Shown: positions 24,974 to 33,997, numbered from the stretch's first letter. The stretch is DNA of 64,000 nt from Bacillus sp. NTK034 (GCF_017303275.1 NZ_JAFKOJ010000003.1:248001-312000); one strand, 5' to 3'. The notes: a model not told the origin generated them from the letters alone. Numbers and translations are program-made.

Positions 24974-26341
24974 ATGAAGCTTTATTTAGATCCTGGACAC
25001 GGAGGCACTGATCCAGGAGCTCAGGGAAACGGAATAAGAGAGAAAGATATTGCACTTGATATCGCAAAAAATATAAAAAATATCTTATTGACCATCTATC
25101 AGGATATGGAAGTTAAAATGAGCCGTGAAAATGATACGACTAAAAGTCTGAGCCAAAGGACATCTGAAGCCAATAGCTGGGGGGCGGATTTTTACCTCTC
25201 CATACACTGTAATGCCGCGAATGGTGCAGCGAGGGGGTATGAAGATTTTATTCATAACAGCAGCACTTCCCAAACAGCCAGCTATCAGAATATTATCCAT
25301 GCTGAAGTCACAAAACTGAATCAGCTCATCGATAGAGGCAAGAAGAAAGCTGACTTTCATGTCCTGCGTGAATCTGCCATGCCAGCCCTATTAACAGAAA
25401 ATGGGTTTATTGATAATTCTGCAGATGCCGCTTTAATGAAAGATCCGCTGTGGAGACAAAGAGTGGCACAGGGACATGTTAATGGAATGGCAAAAGCCTT
25501 TAGCCTTAAAGCCAAACCGGCAGTCCCGCCGCAGCCGCCAAAACCAGTCGATCCCAGTAATTTATACAGAGTGATAGCCGGTTCTTTTACAAATAGAAAG
25601 AATGCTGAGGAAAGGGCTGCCGCTCTAAAAAATAAAAGCATTGAATCAGTTATTGCTATTGCTGAAATTTCAGGCACGGTCTGGTACAGGGTACAGGCCG
25701 GTGCTTTCAGTACGAAGGAAAATGCAGAAAAACAACTGGAAGCAGTAAAGAAAGCAGGAATAGCAGATGCCTATATACTGTCAGACGCTCCGCTGGCAGT
25801 GCCTTCTGAACCAAAAGGTTATTCCATTCTGGGAGTAACCCATTTGTCACCAGAGCATATGAATCAATATGCAAAACAGTTTAATCCAAACGCCGCCAAT
25901 TTAGGTTCATTCTATTCGGCTATCGGAGAATATTATGGTATCAGAGGGGATGTAGCTTTCGCACAGGCCATGCATGAAACCAACTATTTGCGCTTTACCG
26001 GTGATGTAAAGCCTGGCCAGAATAATTTTGCCGGAATTGGCGCAACAGGGAATGGAGCCGCAGGAGCAAGCTTTTCCACACAGGAGGAAGGAGTTTTGGC
26101 ACATATTCAGCATTTATATGCCTATGCTTCCACACAGCCTCTGCCTTCTAAATATCCACTGGCCGATCCGCGTTTCAGCCTTGTGAAAGGAGGTTCGGCG
26201 AAGCTTTGGAAGGAACTGAATGGGAAATGGGCTGTACCTGGTACTAATTATGCTGAATCTATCATGAACATCTACAAAAACATGGTCAGATTTTCTGATC
26301 AGAAATTAGAAGCTGTTCTGAAGGATGCAGAAGGCAGCTAA
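24974..26341 (+). CDS. N-acetylmuramoyl-L-alanine amidase with SPOR and glucosaminidase domains
   Basis: 455 residues from ATG 24974 (AGGAG at 24961); the upstream GTG lies in the ribosome site. Amidase_3 domain at about 1-175: YLDPGHGGTDPGA (Zn His), SIHCNAA (Zn His) and LLTENGFID (catalytic Glu). Then a Pro linker (PPQPPKP), a tandem SPOR region (YRVIAGSFTNRKNA and YRVQAGAFSTKENA) that binds denuded peptidoglycan, and a C-terminal glucosaminidase-like domain with AMHETNYLRFTGDV. No signal peptide is visible, as in sporulation amidases such as CwlC that act at mother-cell lysis. Dual amidase and glucosaminidase catalytic capacity is predicted. Confidence 0.88.
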   Translation: MKLYLDPGHGGTDPGAQGNGIREKDIALDIAKNIKNILLTIYQDMEVKMSRENDTTKSLSQRTSEANSWGADFYLSIHCNAANGAARGYEDFIHNSSTSQTASYQNIIHAEVTKLNQLIDRGKKKADFHVLRESAMPALLTENGFIDNSADAALMKDPLWRQRVAQGHVNGMAKAFSLKAKPAVPPQPPKPVDPSNLYRVIAGSFTNRKNAEERAAALKNKSIESVIAIAEISGTVWYRVQAGAFSTKENAEKQLEAVKKAGIADAYILSDAPLAVPSEPKGYSILGVTHLSPEHMNQYAKQFNPNAANLGSFYSAIGEYYGIRGDVAFAQAMHETNYLRFTGDVKPGQNNFAGIGATGNGAAGASFSTQEEGVLAHIQHLYAYASTQPLPSKYPLADPRFSLVKGGSAKLWKELNGKWAVPGTNYAESIMNIYKNMVRFSDQKLEAVLKDAEGS

Positions 26342-26342
26342 T

Positions 26343-26376
26343 AAAAAAAGCGGACATGAGGGTGTCCGCTTTTTTA
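26343..26376. terminator. Bidirectional terminator
   Basis: AAAAAAAGCGGACA and TGTCCGCTTTTTT arms between convergent amidase and trhA genes. Confidence 0.9.
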
Positions 26377-26384
26377 ACTATCTG

Positions 26385-27032
26385 TCAAATCACATACATG
26401 AATACACAAAGAAAGTGTGCCATGCTTCCCATCATAATGAAAATATGAAAAATCTCATGAAAACCCAAATGTTTAAACTCCAGGAATTTTGGTTTAATCG
26501 CATAAATCACTCCGCCGATCGTGTATAGGATGCCTCCAAGTAAAAGAAGCATTACACCAGTACTGCTTAAAGACTCAGAAAGAGGCGAAAAAGCAAAAAC
26601 AATAATCCATCCCATTGCAATGTATAAAGCTGTTGACAGCCAGCGGGGGCAGCTGAACCAGATCATTTTAAACAGTATCCCTGATAAAGCAACAGCAGAA
26701 ACAATGGAAAACAGAACCCAGCCGGTCACACCATTTAATGTTATAAGGCAAAAAGGTGTATAGGAACCTGCAATCAATACATAAATCATGGAATGATCAA
26801 GCTTTCTTAAAAAGGCAATGACTTTATCTTTGGCTATCACCATATGATAGGTAGCTGATGCTGAATAGAGCAGCATTAAACTGATTCCAAAAATAGCAAC
26901 AGCAGCAATGGCAAGCGGTGACGATGTGGTCAGTGAGGCTTTAATAACCATGGCAAGCAATCCGGCAAAGGATAATATCGCTCCTGCCAAATGGGTCAGT
27001 CCGTTTATGGGCTCCCGGATGTATGAATTCAT
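26385..27032 (-). CDS. trhA: PAQR-family membrane homeostasis protein TrhA (hemolysin III)
   Basis: 215 residues, ATG behind AGGAGGAG. Seven predicted membrane segments. The metal-binding family residues are visible: EPINGLTHLAGA at the start (His), SATYHMV with KLDHSMIYVLIAG in the middle, and FHEIFHIFIMMGSMAHF at the end. In B. subtilis the relative YplQ affects membrane fluidity and fatty-acid desaturation control. It stands alone with its own terminator. Confidence 0.9.
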   Translation of the reverse strand: MNSYIREPINGLTHLAGAILSFAGLLAMVIKASLTTSSPLAIAAVAIFGISLMLLYSASATYHMVIAKDKVIAFLRKLDHSMIYVLIAGSYTPFCLITLNGVTGWVLFSIVSAVALSGILFKMIWFSCPRWLSTALYIAMGWIIVFAFSPLSESLSSTGVMLLLLGGILYTIGGVIYAIKPKFLEFKHLGFHEIFHIFIMMGSMAHFLCVFMYVI

Positions 27033-27169
27033 AATATCTCCTCCTAATGTTCTTTTATGTAGTTTTAATAACTACTTAATATAATATATATAAAACATCA
27101 TCTAGTCAATATTTACAACTTGCGCTTTTTTAAGTAGAATTTATGTAATACCAGGTGAAGATTTGAGGG

Positions 27170-27742
27170 ATGAATATGGAAACGGAAAAACTCATTGCGG
27201 ATAATCAGATTCAATTGGAAGATATCCCGCAGATAGACTTATATATGGATCAGGTGATCCAGCTATTTGAAAATTCTTTTGGCAGCACGACGAGAAACGA
27301 AGAGGAAAAAGTGCTGACAAAGACAATGATAAATAACTATGCAAAAGGGAAATTGTTCTTTCCTGTCAAAAATAAAAAATATTCAAAGGAGCACCTTATT
27401 TTAATTGCTTTTATTTATCAGCTTAAAGGCGCACTGTCCATAAACGATATAAAAAGCCTGTTAAATGGCGTCAACACACGAACAGCAGAAGGAAGGATGG
27501 ACCTGGACCATTTTTATCAGCTTTACCTCGATTTAACTAAACTGAATGTCGACGCATTTAGGAGTGATCTGGAAAATCAGGCATCCAGGGCAGCAGAGGA
27601 AGCAAAAGAGCTAAATGAAGATCAGTCAGCCCAGCTTGAAAAAGTCCTGCTGGCCACTTCACTCGTTCACATGAGCAACTTATATCGAAAAGCAGCTGAA
27701 CGCATTGTAGACGATGTGAAAAATAAAGCGGATCAAGAATAG
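27170..27742 (+). CDS. DUF1836 domain protein
   Basis: 190 residues, ATG 27170 with GAGGG just upstream. It contains the conserved ...YMDQVIQLFENSF... opening and an HTH-like region (TKTMINNYAKGKLF, then HLILIAFIYQLKGALSI), as in DUF1836 proteins. These look like MerR-type helix-turn-helix proteins without an effector domain; function unknown. Ends in a Glu/Ala-rich helix. A tiny membrane ORF begins 17 bp later. Confidence 0.75.
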   Translation: MNMETEKLIADNQIQLEDIPQIDLYMDQVIQLFENSFGSTTRNEEEKVLTKTMINNYAKGKLFFPVKNKKYSKEHLILIAFIYQLKGALSINDIKSLLNGVNTRTAEGRMDLDHFYQLYLDLTKLNVDAFRSDLENQASRAAEEAKELNEDQSAQLEKVLLATSLVHMSNLYRKAAERIVDDVKNKADQE

Positions 27743-27758
27743 GAAGGCGGGAAACTCC

Positions 27759-27902
27759 ATCAAGAAAAGAGATAAACGAAAAACAGGGCTGCTGCGGGAA
27801 ATATTTAATGAATTTCTGGATTCCATTGTGATCTCCTTACTTATTCGTACCGTACTGTGGATTCCGAGGGTGATTTTCAGCTTCTTTAAAAATTTATTTT
27901 AA
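27759..27902 (+). CDS. Possible small membrane protein with ATC start
   Basis: 47 codons: a basic start (IKKRDKRKTG) followed by a hydrophobic, aromatic end (VISLLIRTVLWIPRVIF). The frame has no ATG, GTG or TTG start before the conserved-looking part. GGAAGGCGGG lies 8 nt before an ATC codon, so either ATC is the start, or the gene is broken. Composition looks coding, and the gap after the DUF1836 gene is only 16 bp. Confidence 0.4.
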   Translation: MKKRDKRKTGLLREIFNEFLDSIVISLLIRTVLWIPRVIFSFFKNLF

Positions 27903-27916
27903 TAATAAGCAATTGG

Positions 27917-28027
27917 TTCGGACAGGAGAAAATGACATGACGCTCATAGAGTCCGAACCTGCCGCGACTTCGGACAGAAAGAGGCGAAATCCCAGTGTGA
28001 GAGTCCGAATTTGCCCTGACTTCGGAC
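27917..28027. repeat. Tandem 52-bp repeat, 2 copies plus start of a third
   Basis: Units start at 27917, 27969 and 28021 (only 7 bp of the last). Each begins TTCGGACA and has GAGTCCGAA about 33 bp later, so every unit is itself an inverted repeat. Middle parts differ strongly between copies. Confidence 0.7.
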
Positions 28028-28038
28028 AATTAACCAAA

Positions 28039-28070
28039 AGAAAACCCGGACCACAAAGGCCCGGGTTCAT
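28039..28070. terminator. Terminator
   Basis: AACCCGG (28043) and CCGGGTT (28061) arms; on the minus strand it follows the uppP stop directly. Confidence 0.75.
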
Positions 28071-28073
28071 TGT

Positions 28074-28904
28074 TTATAGAAAAATGAAATATATAACCCC
28101 TGCAAGTACAATCCTGTAAATAGCAAAAGGAATAAGTTTAACTTTATTTATCATCTTCAAAAAGAAGCGGATCGAAATCAAGGCAAACACAAATGCACTG
28201 ATAAAGCCTGCAATAAAGAAAGGAAGCGCATCGACTGAAAAATACTCGAGATTTTTTATTAATGATAGAAAACTCGCGCCAGCCATGATGGGCACAGCCA
28301 TGATAAAAGTAAAATCAGCTGCAGCCCGGTGTGACAGGCCAAGCAGGACGCCTCCTGAAATGGTTGAACCTGAACGGGAGAACCCTGGCCAAAGTGAGAA
28401 GCACTGAATCAATCCAATAGATAAAGCCTGTTTATAGGTGATTTGATCGACTGAAACGGTTTTCGGGTTTTTGCCTCCAAAAATATCAGCAAAAATCATC
28501 AGAAATGCACCAATCACCAAACCAATCAATACCGTCTCAGTTGAAAACAGGTGTTCATCAATATAATCCTCAAACAAAACGCCAAGTATCCCGGCAGGAA
28601 TTAACCCTACAATCACTTGAGACAATTTCAGACGGCTTTGTTTTTCTTCAGTGTTTTTGTTTCTTCCCCCAAGACCGAGCATTTCAATGAACCGTTCCTT
28701 AAAAATAATTACAACCGCTAAAATGGAACCGAGCTGAATGACGACTTTAAAAGTATTAGCTTCATATTTTGATAAAAACTCTTTTGTATTGAGCCACATA
28801 TCATCCACAATAATCATATGTCCTGTAGAGGACACAGGAGCAAACTCAGTCATTCCTTCAACAAATCCCAAAATAATCGCTTTTAATATCATAATAAAAT
28901 CCAT
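28074..28904 (-). CDS. uppP: Undecaprenyl-diphosphatase UppP (BacA)
   Basis: 276 residues. Recycles undecaprenyl pyrophosphate to the monophosphate carrier for cell-wall synthesis; integral membrane protein with eight predicted helices. Family motifs are intact: EGMTEFAPVSSTGHM near residue 16 (Glu and Ser catalytic) and WPGFSRSGSTISGG near 170 (catalytic Arg). Confers bacitracin resistance when overproduced in other bacteria. Monocistronic with its own terminator. Confidence 0.95.
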   Translation of the reverse strand: MDFIMILKAIILGFVEGMTEFAPVSSTGHMIIVDDMWLNTKEFLSKYEANTFKVVIQLGSILAVVIIFKERFIEMLGLGGRNKNTEEKQSRLKLSQVIVGLIPAGILGVLFEDYIDEHLFSTETVLIGLVIGAFLMIFADIFGGKNPKTVSVDQITYKQALSIGLIQCFSLWPGFSRSGSTISGGVLLGLSHRAAADFTFIMAVPIMAGASFLSLIKNLEYFSVDALPFFIAGFISAFVFALISIRFFLKMINKVKLIPFAIYRIVLAGVIYFIFL

Positions 28905-29177
28905 CTTCTAATTAATTCTCCTTTTATCCATCTGATGCAACTAAACTCCATTTAATGATTATAAACCATTTATGATAGATAGGAACAATTTTTTACAAAG
29001 TAATATAGATGTAAAGTGTCAATTAATTAGCTGAAATGCACTTATAGCGTCGGCATGATTGAAATACCAGGCGATTATAGCATCATAATCGCTGTTCAAA
29101 GCAATAACACTTCTATCATTTTTAATATTAAAATGTTGATCACTAATTCACAAACTCTTCACAGAATTTCAATGTCT
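28905..29177. other. Divergent intergenic region uppP-nirK
   Basis: No gene. Contains the uppP promoter region (not resolved) and sequence upstream of the nirK Fnr site. Confidence 0.5.
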
Positions 29178-29220
29178 TGTGAGAAAAATCACCAAATTCA
29201 GTCCATATTTACCATATGAT
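29178..29220 (+). promoter_or_regulatory. Fnr box and -10 of nirK promoter
   Basis: TGTGAGAAAAATCACC at 29178-29193 matches TGTGA-N6-TCACA with one mismatch. TATGAT at 29215-29220 is a good -10. Placing +1 near 29227 centres the box at -41.5, the position of class II Fnr-activated promoters. Confidence 0.7.
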
Positions 29221-29260
29221 AAAAGCAGATAGACCAATCGAGTATAAGGAGGAAATCAAG

Positions 29261-30322
29261 ATGAAAAAAGGAGTAAAATATCTGCTTACTTCGGCTATTG
29301 GCTTAGGGTTAATAACGGGATGCAGCCAGGGGGCAGCACTGGAAAGTTCCCTTCAGCCTGAGGAAAAGGTTCTGGCGGCAGAAACAGCTCAGCCCGAGGC
29401 AATCGCTCCGCATAAAAACTTAAATCAGGAACCCATCCCATTGAAAATTGATAGAGTCGGACCGAATGAAGTAAATGTGGAAATGACTTCCCAAATCACG
29501 AATGTTGAAATCGACAAAGGAAAATTCTATAAAGCATGGACGTTTAATGGTGAAGCGCCAGGCCCTGTAGTTGTCGTCAATGAAGGGGACACAATCAACT
29601 TCACCTTAAAAAATATGGATCCTGCAATACCGCACAGCATGGACTTTCACGCTGTACACGCAGCTCCTTCAAAAGATTTCTCCAACGTTCATCCTGATGA
29701 AACGGGAACATTCAGTTACCCTGCAAATAAACCAGGCGTGTTTATGTATCATTGCGGTACGACACCGGTATTATCACATATAGCAAATGGAATGCACGGA
29801 ACTATAATTGTAAAGCCCAAAGACGGATATCCGACTGACAAAGAGATTGATAGGGAATATACAATTATTCAAAACGAGTGGTATAAGTACAACGATCTGG
29901 AGGATTTTACAAACGGCGTTCCCAGTCATGTGGTTTTCTCCACAAAAGCTTTAAAGGAAGGAGACCCCAATACTAATGGGGATACGTTCACCCTTAAGGA
30001 TAATCCGCTTCTGGCTAAAGTAGGGGATAAGGTGAGGATATATGTTAATAATATAGGACCAAATGAAGTAAGCTCTTTCCATGTAGTTGGTACTGTGTTT
30101 GATAATGTATACATTGATGGCAACCCTTATAACCGCTATCAAGGTCTCCAAACGGTTATGCTCCCTGCAAGCGGCGGTGCAGTAGTCGAATTTACAGTTA
30201 CCAAGGCAGGCAGCTATCCAATTGTTACTCACCAGTTTAACCACGCACAAAAAGGAGCCGTCGCCATCCTGAAGGTAACTGAGACCGGTGAAGACGACGG
30301 TAAGGCCACAATGAGCCATTAA
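29261..30322 (+). CDS. nirK: Copper-containing nitrite reductase (NirK)
   Basis: 353 residues from ATG 29261 (AAGGAGG at 29248). The start is a lipoprotein signal with lipobox GLITGCSQG, so the enzyme is anchored outside the membrane. Two cupredoxin domains: HSMDFHAVHAAP contains the catalytic Asp and copper His ligands; MYHCGTTPVLSHIANGMHG holds type-1 Cys, His and Met plus a type-2 His; SSFHVVGTVFDN contains the second catalytic His and QFNHAQKGA the last type-2 His. Reduces nitrite to NO in denitrification. No nir accessory gene is adjacent. An Fnr-type promoter suggests oxygen-limited expression. Confidence 0.92.
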   Translation: MKKGVKYLLTSAIGLGLITGCSQGAALESSLQPEEKVLAAETAQPEAIAPHKNLNQEPIPLKIDRVGPNEVNVEMTSQITNVEIDKGKFYKAWTFNGEAPGPVVVVNEGDTINFTLKNMDPAIPHSMDFHAVHAAPSKDFSNVHPDETGTFSYPANKPGVFMYHCGTTPVLSHIANGMHGTIIVKPKDGYPTDKEIDREYTIIQNEWYKYNDLEDFTNGVPSHVVFSTKALKEGDPNTNGDTFTLKDNPLLAKVGDKVRIYVNNIGPNEVSSFHVVGTVFDNVYIDGNPYNRYQGLQTVMLPASGGAVVEFTVTKAGSYPIVTHQFNHAQKGAVAILKVTETGEDDGKATMSH

Positions 30323-30540
30323 ATATAAATATAAACTCAACTTAAAATAAATTATACAAGATACAAAATGAAAATGGAATCCTTTTTCTGGCAGTCTATT
30401 TAGAATTGAAAGGCTGCAGGAATGTTATTTCCGGACAGCGAGTGCATTATTAGTTATAAAGGAACAAGTATTATAAGTGCTGAAAAAGTTCATGTTATGA
30501 CTATAGCATTCCTTTAAATTCACACAAAAATCGAGATAAG
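30323..30540. other. Region between nirK and its terminator
   Basis: About 220 bp, no gene found; the transcript probably runs through it. Confidence 0.5.
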
Positions 30541-30543
30541 ACC

Positions 30544-30573
30544 AAAAGCGATTCCAATTGGAACCGCTTTTTA
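30544..30573 (+). terminator. Terminator of nirK
   Basis: Near-perfect inverted repeat with AAAAGCG and CGCTTTTT ends around TTCCAATTGGAA. Confidence 0.8.
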
Positions 30574-30619
30574 GTCAGCATTTTTTTTTGATAAAACGAA
30601 TATTTGTTCAACAACAGCC

Positions 30620-30667
30620 TATCGAAAATGCTTATTATTTTCGATAAGCTTTCATTTACTTTATAAT
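30620..30667 (+). promoter_or_regulatory. Inverted-repeat operator and -10 element
   Basis: TATCGAAAAT (30620-30629) and ATTTTCGATA (30637-30646) form a perfect 10-bp inverted repeat with a 7-nt spacer, overlapping where a -35 would lie for TATAAT at 30662-30667. It suggests a repressor site for the gene at 30771. Confidence 0.5.
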
Positions 30668-30770
30668 GAATGGATAATTATTCAAATTTGCCGGGCACAG
30701 TTTTTGCTTGTGCAAATCGGGTAAAAACAATTACGAATGAATGTATTGATAAAAATGGAGGAAACCAACT

Positions 30771-32000
30771 TTGTTTATTGCTATTTTGTTTTTTATGTTT
30801 ATGTCCTTTTTCCTATCGGGAAGTGAAACGGCATTGACTGCTGTTAACAAAATGAAATTAAAATCCAGAGCTGATAACAATGATAAAAAATCCCAAAGAA
30901 TATTAGAGGTTGTTTCGAAACCAGATGAGATGATTACTTCTATATTAATCGGCAATAATATTGCAAATATCATGCTGCCGACACTGGTTACCATCATCGC
31001 GCTGGATTATGGCTTTAATGTGGGTGTGGCGACAGGGATTTTAACTGTAGCACTTATCTTATTTGCAGAAGTTCTGCCAAAATCAGTTGCTGCAAGCTTT
31101 GCCGACAAAATTGCCTATCTTGTGTTTCCGGTAATTCGAGTTCTTATGATTATCTTGAAGCCGGTAACATTTTTAATATCAAAGTTCACAAGAGTCATCA
31201 TAAAATTCCTTTCTAAAAATGAAACAGATTCTGTATCTGTCTCAAAAGAAGAGCTCATTACCATGGTTGATATCGCTACAAGCGAAGGGACCTTCCATGA
31301 AGAAGAAACACAGCGAATTAAAGGGATCATTGATTTTTATAATTTAGATGTCAGCGACGCACTGAAAACCCCGCGAATGGACATTGAAGGCATTCCTATT
31401 GAAGCGACGATAGAAGAGGCAAAGGATATTGTAATGAATAACCGTTTTACTAGGTATCCGGTATATAAAGACAATATGGACAATATTGTCGGAGTGTTTC
31501 ATTCAAAGGTATTGCTGGCCTGGTCCAGTCAGCCTGCAAAAACCTTAAAAGATTTTACTGACCTGGAGCCTTTGTTTGTATATGAATTTCATAGCATTGA
31601 CAAGGTGTTCAAAATGATGATGAAAGAAAGGAAACATCTTGCCATTGTTCTTGATGAATATGGCGGAACAAAAGGGATCATTACACATGAAGATATTCTT
31701 GAAGCCATGCTGGGGCAGGAAATAGAGGATGAAACGGATGAAGGAAGCGAGATCCTTATTGATGAATTGACTGAAAATCATATTATTGTACACGCCAAAC
31801 TCTCAATCCGCAGAATTAATGAAGCTTTTAAAACAAAAATTCCTGAAGATGAGGATATTCTTGCCGGATTCTTATTGAAAGAACTAGGCCATTTCCCTGC
31901 AGAAGGGGAAACATTGGATTATCATCACCTTCATTTTGAAGTGAAATCAATTGAGGATAACAGGCTTAAACTGGTGGAAATTAAGAAAAAGACCCCTTGA
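30771..32000 (+). CDS. HlyC/CorC-type (DUF21 + CBS) membrane protein
   Basis: 409 residues, TTG start behind GGAGG at 30757. The N-terminal DUF21 domain has about four membrane helices (from FIAILFFMFMSFFLSGSETALT to residue ~140), followed by two CBS domains (~190-310; TPRMDIEGIP, AIVLDEYGGTKGIITHEDILEAMLG) and a C-terminal CorC/TerC-like transporter-associated domain. The family is linked to Mg2+/Co2+ efflux and homeostasis. An inverted-repeat operator lies in the promoter. Confidence 0.88.
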   Translation: MFIAILFFMFMSFFLSGSETALTAVNKMKLKSRADNNDKKSQRILEVVSKPDEMITSILIGNNIANIMLPTLVTIIALDYGFNVGVATGILTVALILFAEVLPKSVAASFADKIAYLVFPVIRVLMIILKPVTFLISKFTRVIIKFLSKNETDSVSVSKEELITMVDIATSEGTFHEEETQRIKGIIDFYNLDVSDALKTPRMDIEGIPIEATIEEAKDIVMNNRFTRYPVYKDNMDNIVGVFHSKVLLAWSSQPAKTLKDFTDLEPLFVYEFHSIDKVFKMMMKERKHLAIVLDEYGGTKGIITHEDILEAMLGQEIEDETDEGSEILIDELTENHIIVHAKLSIRRINEAFKTKIPEDEDILAGFLLKELGHFPAEGETLDYHHLHFEVKSIEDNRLKLVEIKKKTP

Positions 32001-32008
32001 TGAAATTT

Positions 32009-32047
32009 GAGCATTATTTCCTATTGGGAATAATGCTTTTTTTATTT
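32009..32047 (+). terminator. Terminator of the CorC-type gene
   Basis: GCATTATTTC and GAATAATGC arms followed by eight or more T. Confidence 0.9.
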
Positions 32048-32190
32048 CTTGATAATCCGAATAAAAATGGCTGCTTCATGGGGACAATAGGAGCAGGAAA
32101 ATAAATATATAATTTTTAAATTTTTCTGATAAAATAGGTCCTTTTCAGTGTATAATAAACTAAAAATAAACTATTCGGGGTGACCTTGGC

Positions 32191-32340
32191 ATGGAAAATA
32201 AACCGTTCCATTATGATGGAAGCGTGCAAATGAACTATGAAAAAGATGACAAAGCAAGCTCAAGCATTCCTTTTGAATTGACAGACGAAATGAGAAAAAA
32301 TATCGGAACCAATCCATACTCAACTGAAGAACAAGAATAA
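32191..32340 (+). CDS. Small hydrophilic protein
   Basis: 49 residues: starts ATGGAAAATAAACC after a GGGGTGACC ribosome site, and is soluble, mixed-charge and free of Cys. A terminator follows at once, making a complete monocistronic unit. The pattern (acidic end TEEQE, conserved-looking middle PFELTDEMRKN) looks coding. Function unknown. Confidence 0.6.
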   Translation: MENKPFHYDGSVQMNYEKDDKASSSIPFELTDEMRKNIGTNPYSTEEQE

Positions 32341-32344
32341 TTGA

Positions 32345-32368
32345 GGACCCGTATTGGGTCTTTTTTTT
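32345..32368 (+). terminator. Terminator of the small gene
   Basis: GACCC/GGGTC short hairpin followed by TTTTTTTT. Confidence 0.8.
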
Positions 32369-32559
32369 ATCTTCAGTGGATTAATTTTCAAATAATAAGG
32401 GTAATAAAAATAGGCATGAGCAGATGACTTGAAATTCTATTTTATTTTGAATATGATTATCTCGGATTAAGAATAAAAAAGTTCATACTGCAGATGAATA
32501 CATACTTTATTTCTGATTCAAACTAAAATGTCAACTCAAAATGGAAAGGTGATTGAATT

Positions 32560-33195
32560 ATGGCTCAAGTATTGTATATTACAGCACACCCACATGACGA
32601 TAAGGTGTCATATAGCATGGCAGCAGGAAAGGCTTTTATTGATTCCTACAAGGAAGCCAATCCAAATGATGAAGTAGTTCATGTTGATTTATACAAGGAA
32701 AATATCCCGCAAATTGATGTGGATGTATTCAGCGGATGGGGTAAGCTTCAGTCCGGTAAAGGTTTTGAGGAATTATCAGAAGATGAAAAGGCGAAAGTAG
32801 GCCGCTTATCAGAATTAAGCGAACAATTCGTTGCAGCCGATAAATATGTGTTCGTTACACCGCTTTGGAACTTCTCATTCCCTCCAGTAATGAAAGCGTA
32901 TCTTGATTCTGTGGCAGTAGCCGGCAAAACTTTTAAGTATACGGCAGAAGGTCCAATTGGATTACTGACTGATAAAAAAGCAATTCACATCCAGGCGCGC
33001 GGAGGCATCTATTCAGAAGGTCCTGCAGCAGAGATGGAAATGGGTCACCGCTATTTGAACGTATTAATGCAATTCTTCGGTGTTCCTTCATTCGAGGGTC
33101 TTTTCGTGGAAGGGCACAACGCTATGCCAGATAAAGCTGAAGAAATCAAAGCTGATGCTATTGCACGTGCAAAAGACAAAGGCAAAACATTCTAA
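32560..33195 (+). CDS. azoR: FMN-dependent NADH-azoreductase
   Basis: 211 residues, ATG behind AAAGGTG. Flavodoxin-like fold: opening [16 protein letters not shown] binds the FMN phosphate, and [19 protein letters not shown] near residue 105 is the FMN isoalloxazine loop typical of AcpD/Azo[11 protein letters not shown] near 148 is also conserved. Reduces azo dyes and quinones with NADH; the usual role is quinone detoxification. Monocistronic with its own terminator. Confidence 0.93.
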   Translation: MAQVLYITAHPHDDKVSYSMAAGKAFIDSYKEANPNDEVVHVDLYKENIPQIDVDVFSGWGKLQSGKGFEELSEDEKAKVGRLSELSEQFVAADKYVFVTPLWNFSFPPVMKAYLDSVAVAGKTFKYTAEGPIGLLTDKKAIHIQARGGIYSEGPAAEMEMGHRYLNVLMQFFGVPSFEGLFVEGHNAMPDKAEEIKADAIARAKDKGKTF

Positions 33196-33198
33196 TCT

Positions 33199-33226
33199 AA
33201 AGCAGCGGATTTCCGCTGCTTTTTCT
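33199..33226 (+). terminator. Terminator of azoR
   Basis: AAAGCAGCGG and CCGCTGCTTTTT arms. Confidence 0.9.
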
Positions 33227-33317
33227 TATGTTTTAGGCATATATAGTAGAGTTCTTGTCCTTGATGAATAGTATAATATAGGCAGTTAAAAAGCTGGGAA
33301 CGAAAGGAGGGAGATTT

Positions 33318-33917
33318 GTGAAAATCTCGGAATTCAACCCCAGTCATTTAAATGAGGATGATATATCCAAGCTGCTGTACTATGGGATTGAAGATAATCT
33401 GCAAAATGGGGATTTAATTTTTGTGCCAGGAAGCAGCAAAGCAGCAAAATATCGACTTCCTCAGGCCATCAGACTCTATCAGGAGGGCAGGGCAAGTAAA
33501 TTACTTTTCTCCGGCGGTGTAAAGTGGCCTGGCGATGAACTGACGGAAGCAGAAATGTTAATGAAAAAAGCAATAGGATACGGAATTCCTTCAAAAGACC
33601 TTTTCATTGAGAATATCTCTCTTCATACAAAAGAAAATGTGCTTGCCTCTATGCTGGTTATGGATCGGATGTGCGGTCTGGAGAACATATCCAATATCAT
33701 CATTGTGACGGCTCCTTTTCACATGAGAAGGCTGCACATGACATTATTGACGTATATGCCGAAGTGGATTCACTATTCTCTTGTATGTTCTGATGATGGT
33801 GCAACAGGGAAGGAACAATGGATGCAGGATCATTATGGGAGAAAAAGAGTGTTAAATGAAGCCGGGAAAATAATTGACTACGTGAAAAAGGGCATTCTGA
33901 TCGATCTCGAAATATAA
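33318..33917 (+). CDS. YdcF family (DUF218) protein
   Basis: 199 residues, GTG start behind AAAGGAGGGAG. The DUF218 core is LIFVPGSSKAAKYRLPQA near residue 34, LLFSGG near 63 and the E-x-x-S-x-x-T-x-E-N motif in FIENISLHTKENVLAS near 95, then IVTAPFHMRRLHMT. Members bind nucleotide-like ligands or transfer envelope sugars; no membrane domain is seen here. Function uncertain. Confidence 0.8.
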   Translation: MKISEFNPSHLNEDDISKLLYYGIEDNLQNGDLIFVPGSSKAAKYRLPQAIRLYQEGRASKLLFSGGVKWPGDELTEAEMLMKKAIGYGIPSKDLFIENISLHTKENVLASMLVMDRMCGLENISNIIIVTAPFHMRRLHMTLLTYMPKWIHYSLVCSDDGATGKEQWMQDHYGRKRVLNEAGKIIDYVKKGILIDLEI

Positions 33918-33925
33918 TCTTCAGG

Positions 33926-33967
33926 AAAAAATCCCCGCCAAAAATAGGTGGCAGGGATTCTTTTAAA
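33926..33967 (+). terminator. Terminator of the ydcF-like gene
   Basis: AATCCCCGCC pairs with GGTGGCAGGGATT, followed by CTTTT. Confidence 0.75.
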
Positions 33968-33997
33968 AGATAAGTATAAAATTTTGAACGTCGATAA

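Noticed and set aside
27913..28119. 68-codon frame over the 52-bp repeat
   Set aside because: It lies on repeat and terminator DNA; composition is not protein-like.
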